From NCBI RefSeq assembly GCF_014897585.1, contig NZ_JABUXW010000008.1, positions 109,237 to 173,236 of the forward strand: 64,000 nt of DNA, given 5' to 3'. Positions 42,136-50,787 of this stretch are shown here, piece by piece. The stretch's first letter is position 1. Every line of letters starts with the position of its first letter. Below the pieces are notes generated by a model. It did no database searches, had not been told where the DNA came from, and saw only the letters and a list, made by a program, of their open reading frames with translations. Source of the DNA: Brachybacterium tyrofermentans. Its GTDB lineage: Bacteria; Actinomycetota; Actinomycetes; Actinomycetales; Dermabacteraceae. Both the position numbers and the translations under genes were made by a program.

Positions 42136-43548
42136 GTGGCTCCCGCCGCACCAGATCCCCGACGCGATGACGATCGCGATGAGCCCCTGACCTCCACCGG
42201 CTCCGTCCCCACGCAGACCGGCTCCCTCCCGACCCAGACCGGGTCGATACCCACCATCACCGGCGCCATCCCCGTAATGGAGGACCCCGCCGACCACGAC
42301 CTCGCCCACCTTCCCACGGAGGAGGAGCTGCGCCGCACGCGCAGCAAGGTCACCGTGCTGGTGATCGTCGTGCTCACCACGCTCAGCGCGATCGGTCCGC
42401 TCGCGACCGACATGTACATCCCCGCCTTCCCGGAGGTGGCCGACGACCTCGGCACCACGGCCTCGCGGATGCAGCTCACCATCACCGCGTTCTTCCTCGG
42501 CACCGCGAGCGGCCAGATCGTCGCCGGCCCGCTCTCGGACCGGATGGGGCGACGCGCACCGCTCCTGATCGGCATCATCCTGTGCCTGCTGGCCTCGATC
42601 GGCTGCGCCCTGGCCCCATCGGCCGAGATCCTGCTGGTGCTGCGCGTGATCCAGGGGATCGGCGGCGGCTTCGGCATGGTCCTGGGCCGCGCCGTGCTCA
42701 TCGATCTGACCGACGGCCCCGAGCTGTTCCGGATCATGAACATCATGCAGGGCGTCGGCGGCGTGGCCCCGATCGTCGCCCCGCTGCTGGGCGGCATCAT
42801 CCTGGTCTTCGGTCAGTGGCGCGAGATCTTCCTGGTCATCGCTGTGATGTCCCTGATCTCGCTGATCGGGGTGATCTTCCTGATCCCGGAATCGTTGCCG
42901 GTCTCCAGGCGCCATGCCGGGGGATTCCGGACCTTCCTGCGCAACGTCCGCACCCTGCTGCACCGGCGCACCTTCGTCGCGTACATGCTGGTCAACGCCT
43001 TCTCGGCGTTCGCGCTGATGGCCTACGTCTCGGCATCGTCCTTCGTGGTCCAGGAGATGCTCGGCTTCACCTCGACGGAGTACTCGGTGAGCTTCGCGAT
43101 CAACTCCTGCGGCATGATGGCGCTCTCGCTGCTCTCGGCCCGCCTCACGCGCACGATCCATCCGCGCAAGCTCATCCGGGTGGGCCTGATCCTCGTGACG
43201 ATCGCGAGCTTCTCGCTGCTGATCGGCAGCCTGTTCCTGGACACTCCGGCATGGATCGTGCTGCCGGCGTTCTTCTTCACGGTCGCGCCCCAGGGCATGA
43301 TCTTCGGCAACGGCGGCGCCCTGGCCTCGGACCAGGCCCGTGAGTTCGCCGGCACCGGCTCGGCGATGCTGGGTCTGGGCTTCTCGTTCTCGGCCTCGAT
43401 CGCCGCCCCGCTGGTGGGCATCGCCGGCACCCAGTCCTCGTTGCCGATGGCGGTCACGATGGTCGTGGGCGTGCTGATCTCGGGCACGTTCTTCGTCCTG
43501 GCAGGGCGGGGGAGCGGCACCCCGAACCCGCACACGGCTGCGGCCTGA
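42136..43548 (+). CDS. Bcr/CflA-type MFS multidrug exporter
   Basis: 470 residues from GTG 42136, with AAAGGA upstream. A cytoplasmic N-terminal extension of ~70 residues holds a four-fold TGSxPTQ-like repeat (STGSVPTQ, TGSLPTQ, TGSIPTI, TGAIPV). Twelve membrane helices follow, with the MFS motif DRMGRRAPLLIG and the family segment GPLATDMYIPAFPEVADDLG typical of Bcr/CflA drug:H+ antiporters. Substrate not known. It is followed by a large inverted repeat before the GNAT gene. Confidence 0.85.
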   Translation: MAPAAPDPRRDDDRDEPLTSTGSVPTQTGSLPTQTGSIPTITGAIPVMEDPADHDLAHLPTEEELRRTRSKVTVLVIVVLTTLSAIGPLATDMYIPAFPEVADDLGTTASRMQLTITAFFLGTASGQIVAGPLSDRMGRRAPLLIGIILCLLASIGCALAPSAEILLVLRVIQGIGGGFGMVLGRAVLIDLTDGPELFRIMNIMQGVGGVAPIVAPLLGGIILVFGQWREIFLVIAVMSLISLIGVIFLIPESLPVSRRHAGGFRTFLRNVRTLLHRRTFVAYMLVNAFSAFALMAYVSASSFVVQEMLGFTSTEYSVSFAINSCGMMALSLLSARLTRTIHPRKLIRVGLILVTIASFSLLIGSLFLDTPAWIVLPAFFFTVAPQGMIFGNGGALASDQAREFAGTGSAMLGLGFSFSASIAAPLVGIAGTQSSLPMAVTMVVGVLISGTFFVLAGRGSGTPNPHTAAA

Positions 43549-43564
43549 GGGCCCTGGCGCCCGG

Positions 43565-43618
43565 TCTCATCGCGCTCATCGGAAAATCAGTTGCCGCCGC
43601 CGACGGAGCGCGATGAGA
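43565..43618 (+). repeat. Perfect 13-bp inverted repeat upstream of the GNAT gene
   Basis: TCTCATCGCGCTC (43565-43577) and its exact complement (43606-43618) flank 28 bases. The right arm ends seven bases before the GNAT ATG. It may terminate the exporter transcript or mask the ribosome site of the next gene. Confidence 0.7.
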
Positions 43619-43625
43619 TCAGGGC

Positions 43626-44492
43626 ATGTCACCGCGCCTGAGCACCCCGTGTGCCGACGAGCTCCCGGAGGTCGTGCGCACGCTCGCGAGCTGGCAGACC
43701 GACGGCTCGCCGATGCAGCTCCACCCAGGAGACCTCGGCTGGCACCTGCAGCAGGGGTCCGACGCCACCGCTGCGGCGGTGCGCACCTGGAGCCTGGCCG
43801 GTGAGCTCCTGGCGATCGGGATGCTCGACGGGCCTGAGCTGCTGCGCCTGGCGATCGCTCCGACGGCGCAGCAGGACGACCACCTCACTCATGTACTGGT
43901 ACAAGACCTGGGGGATCAGGGGAGCGGCGTGCTGGCCGGAACCTCAGCCTGCGTGGAGGTGCCGAACGGAGCTCGGCTCCGCGACGCGCTCCTGAGCTAC
44001 GGATGGGCGACCGACGAGGCCTGGACTCCGTTGGAGAGGGATCTGGACGCGTCGATCGCCGATCCCGGGCTGCGCGTCGAGGTCGTCGGCCCGGAGCTCG
44101 CAGGAACGCGCGCCGCGGTGCACCGCCAATCATTCGACGGCTCACGATTCACCGAGGAGCACTGGCACACCATGCGGATCGCGCCGGGCGCCGGGGACTC
44201 ACGTTGCCTGCTAGCGCTCGATGCGAAGGGAACAGCCGTCGCCGCAACGACGATCTGGTCGGCGGGTCTTCGGCAGGCCGGACTGATCGAGCCCTTGGGT
44301 GTGGGTCGTGAGTATCGGGGCCACGGATACGGCCCGGCGATCACACGAGCCGGGCTGGCGATGCTGCGCGAGCTCGGTGCCTCACGGGCTCTAGCTGCCA
44401 CACCGAGCGCCAACGCCGCAGCGGTCGCGACCTATATATCGGCGGGATTCACGGCCTTGCCGCAGCGGTTGGATCTGCGTCGGCCGTCCTGA
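43626..44492 (+). CDS. GNAT-family N-acetyltransferase
   Basis: 288 residues. The C-terminal half has the acetyl-CoA binding motif GVGREYRGHGYGPAITRAGL and the ATPSANAAAVATYISAGF strand-helix element of GNAT enzymes. The N-terminal ~120 residues look like a second, divergent GNAT-type half. The substrate cannot be predicted. The gene starts just after the inverted repeat at 43565-43618. The convergent downstream gene ends 18 bases away. Confidence 0.8.
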   Translation: MSPRLSTPCADELPEVVRTLASWQTDGSPMQLHPGDLGWHLQQGSDATAAAVRTWSLAGELLAIGMLDGPELLRLAIAPTAQQDDHLTHVLVQDLGDQGSGVLAGTSACVEVPNGARLRDALLSYGWATDEAWTPLERDLDASIADPGLRVEVVGPELAGTRAAVHRQSFDGSRFTEEHWHTMRIAPGAGDSRCLLALDAKGTAVAATTIWSAGLRQAGLIEPLGVGREYRGHGYGPAITRAGLAMLRELGASRALAATPSANAAAVATYISAGFTALPQRLDLRRPS

Positions 44493-44510
44493 CGGGATTG
44501 GTGTACCGGG

Positions 44511-45338
44511 TTATCGGCGTCGCGCGTCGAGGGCGCTGACTACCTCTGGGGCGTCATCGGCGGCGAACCGGATCTCGTGCACAACGCTGCTTCTGTCGCG
44601 TCCATTCGCGGTGAGAGCGATGCGGCGAGGAGAGGCCAGGCCGACGGCGACCTGGCATCCGTTCATCGTCGCCAGCCGCGCGATCCCGTCAGCGATCGTC
44701 GGGGCGACGACGGTCCCGTCCCGAACCGGGACGATGAAGCTGATGTCCCTATAGGGGATATCGGCGACGACGTGCGTACCGTTGCGCAGGACGAGCGACA
44801 TGGACGTCGCGTAGTGCGGATGATCCCATCTCGAGGCGATCACTCCGAGCAGCAGGAGCAGCCCGTAGACGCTGATCAGCGTCAATGCCACAGAGAGAGT
44901 GGGCCAGGGGAGCACGAGGTGCAGAACAGCTACCTCGACGAGTGTGACGACGCCGAACGCGAGCGTGATCGCCAACGTTCCCTCCCGAGCCGGAAAGGCC
45001 TCAGCGCCGCTCGGTATCAGGGGTGGACGCCGCAGGGAGACTCGAGCGAGTGAGACCAGGCAGCCAACCTCGGCCGCGACGGCGCGACGAACCGGCCGTG
45101 GCGTCACGCTCTGCACGATGTCCCGCCAGCCGTCCAGCACCGGCACCCCACGGACATGCAGAAGGACGCTGACAGCAAGGATTCCGATCCACACGACGTC
45201 GGCCTCGAACAAGCCCAGGACGAGTGAGACGTCCTGACGCCCAACAGCGGCAGCTCCGGCGGCTGTCACGGCAAGAGTCGCCATGAGGCCGAGCAGGGCT
45301 CGCACACAGTTTGCTCCGGGAGCTGTCGCCGTCGTCAT
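44511..45338 (-). CDS. Membrane protein of unknown function
   Basis: 275 residues, with two N-terminal helices (about residues 12-32 and 45-62) and two more around 119-165, then a soluble C-terminal domain of about 100 residues (SLVLRNGTHVVADIPYRDISFIVPVRDGT ... HEIRFAADDAPEVV). No family is recognised. TAGGGT ends six bases before the ATG, so the transcript is probably leaderless. It converges with the GNAT gene. GC content is slightly lower than in neighbouring genes. Confidence 0.65.
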   Translation of the reverse strand: MTTATAPGANCVRALLGLMATLAVTAAGAAAVGRQDVSLVLGLFEADVVWIGILAVSVLLHVRGVPVLDGWRDIVQSVTPRPVRRAVAAEVGCLVSLARVSLRRPPLIPSGAEAFPAREGTLAITLAFGVVTLVEVAVLHLVLPWPTLSVALTLISVYGLLLLLGVIASRWDHPHYATSMSLVLRNGTHVVADIPYRDISFIVPVRDGTVVAPTIADGIARLATMNGCQVAVGLASPRRIALTANGRDRSSVVHEIRFAADDAPEVVSALDARRR

Positions 45339-45350
45339 GTCAGCACCCTA
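45339..45350 (-). promoter_or_regulatory. Leaderless promoter of the membrane-protein gene (-10 TAGGGT)
   Basis: On the minus strand TAGGGT (45350-45345) is followed by six bases and the ATG at 45338. Confidence 0.45.
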
Positions 45351-45384
45351 CAGATGGCCGAACCTCCCTCTCCGGGCAACGCCG

Positions 45385-45398
45385 ATAATGTACGTTAT
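45385..45398. promoter_or_regulatory. Near-palindrome ATAATGTACGTTAT
   Basis: A 14-bp AT-rich near-perfect palindrome in a GC-rich setting, between the membrane-protein gene and the decayed VOC gene. It could be an operator left from the VOC gene promoter. No regulator is adjacent. Confidence 0.3.
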
Positions 45399-45495
45399 GT
45401 AAAGTCAGGGGAGAACGGCTCAGCACAAACCCTCGTCACGGCTCCCCTCCAGGGGTCTGCGCTCCCGGCATGACCACACCGAGCCGCTCAGCGCC

Positions 45496-45638
45496 GTGAC
45501 CATCGCCGCACCGGATCCTGGGCGCCTGGCTATGTTCTACGCGGAGACCACCGACGGTGAGGTGATCGCAGTCCTCGGGGATTCCCGTGGGCCACCCGTT
45601 CTGCCTCACCCTCGTCGACATCCCCGTCTGACGGGCGC
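45496..45638 (+). pseudogene. Decayed VOC/glyoxalase-family gene
   Basis: The frame from GTG 45496 begins VTIAAPDPGRLAMFYAE, the usual start of small VOC (glyoxalase/bleomycin-resistance) proteins, and then passes directly to VIAVLGDSRG. A +1 frame change within GTGGGCCAC continues as GHPFCLTLVDIPV and a stop, the usual C-terminus of the same family. The ~80 residues expected between are missing. So the gene has both an internal deletion and a one-base frameshift. Confidence 0.65.
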
Positions 45639-45647
45639 AGCGCCCAC

Positions 45648-46217
45648 TCAGTACGCCGCGATGACGCCGTTCCCGTCGGCCCAGGTGGCGACGAGGCGCA
45701 CCGTGCCGTCGAGGCCGCCGACGGTGCGAGAGATCGTGAAGGGTTCGCCGTCCAGCAGCTCGTCCGCGGACGGCGGCTGCTCCCCCTCGTCGACCTCGAG
45801 GCTGAGCGTCACGCTCTGAGGCCTGGTCCCGACGTGCTCGCCGTCGGGTGCATAGATCTCGAGCTCCGCCTGCTCCTGCTCGCCGCAGATCGCGCGTCGG
45901 AAGCAGTCCAGGGCCACGTCGTCGGCGAGGCCGTCGTAGACGTAGCGCTCCCCCAGGACCGAATGATCCATCGTGCCGATGAAGCCCTCCGCCGCGCCCT
46001 CGACGGGCTCGGCGCGGTAGGCCAACGGCAGGTGGTACACCGTCTCCCCGACCCGTGCGAAGTGGCACTCGATGCCGACCTCGCCGTCGGGGTCGTCGAA
46101 GCGGTAGGCACCGAGCACCTCGAGCTCCCCCGTCTCGCCCCAGGAGCGAGATTCGAGGAATTGATGCAGGATCTCGGGCTTGGACGGGCTGAGCTCGGCC
46201 TGATAGATGATCGCCAT
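45648..46217 (-). CDS. Maltokinase N-terminal cap-like domain protein
   Basis: 189 residues. The segments YRFDDPDGEVGIECHFARVG, YHLPLAYRAEPVEGA and IGTMDHSVLGERYVYDGLADDVALDCF match the cap domain found at the N-terminus of actinobacterial maltokinases, here as a stand-alone protein. Such proteins are often annotated as branching-enzyme-related; the kinase part is absent, so no catalysis is predicted. It is the third gene of an operon with the HAD and transglutaminase genes. Confidence 0.75.
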   Translation of the reverse strand: MAIIYQAELSPSKPEILHQFLESRSWGETGELEVLGAYRFDDPDGEVGIECHFARVGETVYHLPLAYRAEPVEGAAEGFIGTMDHSVLGERYVYDGLADDVALDCFRRAICGEQEQAELEIYAPDGEHVGTRPQSVTLSLEVDEGEQPPSADELLDGEPFTISRTVGGLDGTVRLVATWADGNGVIAAY

Positions 46218-46261
46218 GGGTCCAGGCTAGCGCGGGAGGCACCGCACCTCAGGAAGGCGCC

Positions 46262-47176
46262 TCAGGAGCGCAGCACGACCTTGACCGGACCGTCGCCGAC
46301 CGGCGAGAACTGCAGCACGGCGGTGCCGGGGCTCAGCCGCGGGTCGCGCAGGTACTGCTCATACAGGCCGCGCTCCGCCGCCATGTCCCCCGCATCGGCC
46401 GCGATCAGGTGCTCGACGACCTCGTCGAGAACCGTGAGCAGCTCCTCGCCCATGGTCTCGCCGGGTGCCGGAATCGCGCCCCACCCGTCCCAGAGCAGCG
46501 TCTCGTCGCCGTAGCGATGGGCCAGCTCCCAGAACACCTCGGACAGCACGAAATCCTCGCCGCTGAGAGGGTGTCCGGGGGCCACACCGTACGAGGCGGC
46601 ATCGAGCGTTCCCGCGCGCAGCGCACGGAACGCCTCCGCCGCGGAGAGGAACGGGGCACCGGGGCCCGTCTCCAGATCCAGCGGGTCGGGCAGCAGCCCC
46701 GACCCCTGCTCGACCTCCGTGTCGACGCGTCGCCAGCGGTTCCCGTCGTGCATCTCCACCACCACGTGGTCGCTGTGCCAGTCGGTCAGGAAATAGTCGG
46801 CGAAGCCGACCCGGCTGCGCGCCGGCACCCCGTGATGGCGCAGGATCGAGACGGCCAGCAGGGTGTGGTCCCGGCAGCAGCCCTGGAGGCGTTCGCCGAT
46901 CTCCCGGTGAGCGGAGAGGGCCAGCCCGGGGTGGCGCTGCTGATCCACGGCGAGCATCTCCTCCACCCAGCGCAGGTCCACGTCGTGCCGGCTCGTGGCA
47001 GGAAGATCCTCCGCCTGAGCACGGTAATGGGCCAGCAGGGTGCGCACCACCGGCCCGATCTCCGCGTGATCAGGGTCGACGCCGTCCAGCAGCGTCGCGA
47101 ACCTCCCCGGGTCGCTCGTGGGGGTGTGACGTGCCCAGTCGGCAGGGACGGGTGGGTCCGAGAGCATCATCACCAT
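46262..47176 (-). CDS. Transglutaminase-like cysteine protease domain protein
   Basis: 304 residues from ATG 47176. The core has CCRDHTLLAVSILRHHGVPARSRVGF (catalytic Cys at the start of a helix), a His in DWHSDHVVVEM and an Asp in WRRVDTEV, the Cys-His-Asp triad of transglutaminase-like proteins. The open frame runs further upstream but overlaps the HAD gene. No signal peptide, so it is cytoplasmic. Function unknown; it may act on peptides. It lies 31 bases after the HAD gene. Confidence 0.75.
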   Translation of the reverse strand: MVMMLSDPPVPADWARHTPTSDPGRFATLLDGVDPDHAEIGPVVRTLLAHYRAQAEDLPATSRHDVDLRWVEEMLAVDQQRHPGLALSAHREIGERLQGCCRDHTLLAVSILRHHGVPARSRVGFADYFLTDWHSDHVVVEMHDGNRWRRVDTEVEQGSGLLPDPLDLETGPGAPFLSAAEAFRALRAGTLDAASYGVAPGHPLSGEDFVLSEVFWELAHRYGDETLLWDGWGAIPAPGETMGEELLTVLDEVVEHLIAADAGDMAAERGLYEQYLRDPRLSPGTAVLQFSPVGDGPVKVVLRS

Positions 47177-47207
47177 GGCGCCAGTATGGTCTGCGGGCGG
47201 CCGTCCG

Positions 47208-47837
47208 TCACCGGTCCGGCAGCGTGAGCAGCTCAGGGAGATGATCGATGTGCTCCGCGTCCCCGGCATCGAGCGCGACACCGGGGGTCCGCAGGAGAAC
47301 CCCGCGCACACCCGCGGTCCGCGCCGCCGCGACATCTGCCGGGCGATCGCCGACGGCGAGGCACTCCCCCGGCTCCAGACGATGCCGCTCGAGCAGATCG
47401 TGCACCATGGCCGGATCCGGCTTCCGGGCGAATCCGTCGGGCGCGCAGACCATATCGTCCACGGCCAGTAAGAGGGAGGCCAGGAGCGCCTCGGCGCTGT
47501 CGCGCTCACGATGGGTCGCCACCAGGTTCAGCCCGCCGGTCGCGCGCACGGCGGCCAGCACCTCCCGCGCTCCGTCCATGGCCGGAGGCGGCCGGTCGGC
47601 CCAGCGGGCCTTGGTGCCGTCATAGGCCGTGCGGAGATCGTGCTCGGGCAGGTCGTAGCGACGTGCGAGGGTGCTGATCGCCTCGCCGCTCGAGCGCCGC
47701 GTCAGCTGCGCGACCTCCTGGAGGAGGCTCTCCCCCGGCTCCGCGCTGATCACCGCGGCCAGTGCCCGGTCCACATCGGGATAGGTGTTCAGGAGGGTGC
47801 CCCCCAGGTCCCAGATCACCGCCTCCATGTCCGCCAT
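47208..47837 (-). CDS. HAD-family hydrolase
   Basis: 209 residues from ATG 47837; ATG 47828 is also possible. The nucleophile motif is WDLGGTLLNTY, where the second Asp of DxD is Gly, as in many phosphoglycolate phosphatase-like HADs. Motif II is VATHRERD, motif III the Lys in ARKPDPAMVHD and motif IV VGDRPADVAAA. Substrate unknown. It is the first gene of the leftward operon and divergent from the TSUP transporter with 57 bp between. Confidence 0.8.
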   Translation of the reverse strand: MADMEAVIWDLGGTLLNTYPDVDRALAAVISAEPGESLLQEVAQLTRRSSGEAISTLARRYDLPEHDLRTAYDGTKARWADRPPPAMDGAREVLAAVRATGGLNLVATHRERDSAEALLASLLLAVDDMVCAPDGFARKPDPAMVHDLLERHRLEPGECLAVGDRPADVAAARTAGVRGVLLRTPGVALDAGDAEHIDHLPELLTLPDR

Positions 47838-47894
47838 TGTGACAGTCGGGCCCCGGATTCGTCGACGGGAGCGGCACCGGTGTTCACTGGTCCT

Positions 47895-48698
47895 GTGCCG
47901 CTGACCGACCAGCTCCTCGAGCTCTCCGTGCTGACCATCGTGCTGCTGATCGGCGCGGCCTTCGTCGCCGGCTGGGTGGACGCCGTCGTCGGCGGCGGCG
48001 GGCTGATCCAGCTGCCGGCGCTGCTCACCGCGCTCCCGGCGGACACCTCGACGTCGACCGTGCTGGGCACGAACAAGATCGCCTCCGCCGCCGGCACGGC
48101 GGTGTCCTCCTGGACCTACGTCCGACGGATCACGCCGATCGCGGCGACCGCGATCCCTCTCGTGCTCTGCGCCCTGGCGGGCAGCGCGCTCGGGGCGGGA
48201 CTGGCGACGTTCGTCCCCAAGCCGTGGCTCTCCCCCATCGTGCTCGTCGCCCTGATCGCCGTGGGTCTGTACACCGTGCTGCGCCCGGCGATGGGTCTCG
48301 TGCACGAGCCCCGGCACCGCGGTCGTGCGCACGTGCTGCGCTCCGGTGGAATCGGCGCCGTGATCGGTGTGTACGACGGGGTGCTCGGGCCGGGAACCGG
48401 CTCCTTCTTCATCATCGCGATGGTGGCGCTGCTCGGGTACGGGTTCCTCGAGGCCAGCGTGCACGCGAAGCTCGCGAATCTGACCACCAACATCGGGGCG
48501 CTGCTGGTGTTCGGGCTGCAGGGCGAGGTGTGGTGGCTGCTCGGCGGGATCATGGCGGTGGCCAACGTGCTCGGCGGGTTCCTCGGAGCGCGTCTCGCGA
48601 TCCGGCTCGGCTCCCGCTTCGTGCGGATCGTGTTCCTCATCGTCACCGGAGCCCTCGCCGTGCGCCTCGCGGCGGACTCAGTGGCGCTGTTCACCTGA
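47895..48698 (+). CDS. TSUP (TauE/SafE) family membrane transporter
   Basis: 267 residues from GTG 47895, with eight or so hydrophobic segments. The twin family motifs GWVDAVVGGGGLIQLPALL and GVYDGVLGPGTGSFFIIAM are present, one in each half of the protein. TSUP proteins move sulfite, sulfonates or organic acids across the membrane; the substrate here is unknown. Confidence 0.85.
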   Translation: MPLTDQLLELSVLTIVLLIGAAFVAGWVDAVVGGGGLIQLPALLTALPADTSTSTVLGTNKIASAAGTAVSSWTYVRRITPIAATAIPLVLCALAGSALGAGLATFVPKPWLSPIVLVALIAVGLYTVLRPAMGLVHEPRHRGRAHVLRSGGIGAVIGVYDGVLGPGTGSFFIIAMVALLGYGFLEASVHAKLANLTTNIGALLVFGLQGEVWWLLGGIMAVANVLGGFLGARLAIRLGSRFVRIVFLIVTGALAVRLAADSVALFT

Positions 48699-48797
48699 CC
48701 TGACAGCTCGCGGCGGGGAATAGTCCTCCGCCACAGGTCGTTGAAGAGTGAGTCATCCCCGCCGCCCCTGCCTGCGGCCCGTTGCCTGGAGGTCACC

Positions 48798-49751
48798 TTG
48801 GATCCGACGACCCTGTTCAGCTATGAGCACCATGTCGACTCGCGCTCGCTGCACGGACGCACCCTCCTGGTGAGCCTCGGGGCGTTCACCGATGCCGGGA
48901 ACGCCCAGGACCTCATCGACGACCATCTGCTCAACACCCTCCCCAGCCGCGTCGTCGGGCGCCTGGACATGGACCAGGTGTACGACTATGCGGGCCACCG
49001 TCCCGAGGTCACCCTCGAGCTCGACCACTTCGACGGCTACGAGAAGCCCGAGATCCTGCTGCACGAGGTCACGGACTCCGACGGGGAGCCGTTCTTCCTG
49101 CTCACCGGACCGGAGCCGTCCTTCCAGTGGGAGCGCGTCGCGACCTCCCTGCAGATCATCGTCGAGCAGCTGGGCATCGAGCGGACCCTGCTCGTGCAGG
49201 GCTTCCCGGCACCGGTCCCCCACACCCGAGAGCTGCCGGTGACGCGCTTCGCCGGCGATCCGGACTCCATCGAGGTGCGCCGCACGATGCCCGGGACGTT
49301 CCGCCTCCGCGCCCCGTTCACCTCGCTCCTGACCCTGCGCCTGGCCGACGCCGGCCACGACGTCGTCGGGCTCGTGGTCCACGTGCCGCAGTATCTCCAC
49401 GAGATGTCCTATCCCGACGCCGCGATCGCCCTGCTCACCGCCATCGGTCAGGAGAAGGGCCCGATGATCCCGGTCGAGGGGCTCGAAGCACTGGCCGGGC
49501 CCGTGCGAGAGGCCGTCGCCGCCCAGATCGACTCGCAGGAGCAGCTCCAGGAGATGGTCTCCGGCCTCGAGCAGCGCTATGACCGGATGATCACCTCGGG
49601 AGCCGCCACCGAGGTCCCGACCGCCGATGACATCGCGGCGGAGGTCGAGCACTACCTGGCGGGGATCGCCGAGGACGGGACGGTCGACGACGCGCCCGAG
49701 GACGGAGCGGACGAGAAGCCGGACGAGCAGGAGCCGCCCGCCCAGGCCTGA
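48798..49751 (+). CDS. PAC2 family protein (proteasome-assembly-chaperone-like)
   Basis: 317 residues. I chose TTG 48798, which has TGGAGG five bases upstream; earlier in-frame starts lack such a site. The segments LLVSLGAFTDAGNA, LLTGPEPSFQWERV, VQGFPAPVPHTR and VVHVPQYLHEMSYPDAAIALL are those of the actinobacterial PAC2 family. These proteins share a fold with eukaryotic proteasome assembly chaperones; the bacterial function is not established. The C-terminal ~25 residues are acidic and disordered. Confidence 0.82.
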   Translation: MDPTTLFSYEHHVDSRSLHGRTLLVSLGAFTDAGNAQDLIDDHLLNTLPSRVVGRLDMDQVYDYAGHRPEVTLELDHFDGYEKPEILLHEVTDSDGEPFFLLTGPEPSFQWERVATSLQIIVEQLGIERTLLVQGFPAPVPHTRELPVTRFAGDPDSIEVRRTMPGTFRLRAPFTSLLTLRLADAGHDVVGLVVHVPQYLHEMSYPDAAIALLTAIGQEKGPMIPVEGLEALAGPVREAVAAQIDSQEQLQEMVSGLEQRYDRMITSGAATEVPTADDIAAEVEHYLAGIAEDGTVDDAPEDGADEKPDEQEPPAQA

Positions 49752-49774
49752 GCCGCCGCTGAGCCTCCGACAGG

Positions 49775-50572
49775 TCAGCGCAGAGTGACCGCTGCGCCGA
49801 CGTGCTCGGCAGGAAGCTCCGGGTCCGCCACGGCGGTCACCTGGATGCCGGTGAGGAGGACGTTCCCGGCCAGGGTGGTCATGAACGCCGTGTCCGCGGC
49901 GTCCTGCCCGGTCGCGATGCGCACCATCGAGCTGCGCGGGGCGAGATGGGTGGAGTCCACGACCGTCCAGGCCTCGTCGACCATCGCCTCGACCACCAGG
50001 TGGAAGTCCATCGGGCTGAGCCCGGGGGCGTAGACGGAGGAGCAGCGGGCGGGGATCCCGCCGGCGCGCAGCAGCGTGGCGGTGAGGTGGGCGTAGTCCC
50101 GGCACACACCCTGGCGCGAGACGTAGGTGCTCCGTGCGGAGTCCGTGATCGTGCTGGATCCCGGCACGTAGTCGAGGTGCTCGTGCACCCACTGCACGAC
50201 AGCGTCGACCGCCTCGATCCCGGAGCGCCCGTCGAGGACCTCCTCCGCGATCTTCGTGAACTCATCGACCTCGCAGTAGCGCGAGGGCCGCAGATGCAGC
50301 ACCGCATCAGCCTCGCTCGCACTCGGACTCCGCGCGGCGGTGACGTCGCGAGCCTCGTAGGTGATCTCGACCCTCCCCTCCGGCAGGCCTGTGACCAGGT
50401 GCATCCTGCTGCCGAAGCGGTCGCGGGTCTCTGTGCTCGGGTGCGCCCGGCCACCGGCGATCACGGTCAGGGACTCGTGCTGGGCAGGGGCATCGGACAC
50501 CGCGATCAGCAGCGCCACGTCGGTGCCTTCGGCGACATCGGCCGTCATCCACGCGCGTACTTGTCTCTTCAC
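49775..50572 (-). CDS. Transglutaminase family protein
   Basis: 265 residues if started at GTG 50572, where homology to the family begins (VKRQVRAWMTADVAEGTDVAL). The open frame continues to 50671, so the start is uncertain. The triad is visible: Cys in SRQGVCRDYAHLTATLLR, His in PMDFHLVVEAMV and Asp in WTVVDSTHLAP. An N-terminal beta-sandwich precedes it. No signal peptide. This is the bacterial transglutaminase-like protease family; substrate not known. It converges with the PAC2 gene. Confidence 0.8.
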   Translation of the reverse strand: MKRQVRAWMTADVAEGTDVALLIAVSDAPAQHESLTVIAGGRAHPSTETRDRFGSRMHLVTGLPEGRVEITYEARDVTAARSPSASEADAVLHLRPSRYCEVDEFTKIAEEVLDGRSGIEAVDAVVQWVHEHLDYVPGSSTITDSARSTYVSRQGVCRDYAHLTATLLRAGGIPARCSSVYAPGLSPMDFHLVVEAMVDEAWTVVDSTHLAPRSSMVRIATGQDAADTAFMTTLAGNVLLTGIQVTAVADPELPAEHVGAAVTLR

Positions 50573-50787
50573 ATCCTCAGTGTGGCATCCACCGCCGGGC
50601 CGAGGCCCGGACGCCTTTGCCGCAGGGTGATCCGCGGCATAGGCTTGTGACCCAGTCGTCATCGTCGACACGGTCCCCCGGACCTGATCGATCCCGTGGC
50701 GCTCTGCGCCGATCCCCGGATCCCTGGCGCGGCACGACGGACGCCGACCCCATGCCCCCGCTGACCCAGCACTTCAGGAGGACCTTC

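Noticed and set aside
41179..43533. Minus-strand open frame opposite the YhhQ and MFS genes
   Set aside because: Composition is Arg/Asp/His/Gln-rich noise typical of the strand opposite membrane-protein genes.
45436..46242. Alternative minus-strand frame overlapping the maltokinase-cap gene
   Set aside because: It is a frame-shifted reading of that gene extended into the VOC pseudogene and has no protein features.
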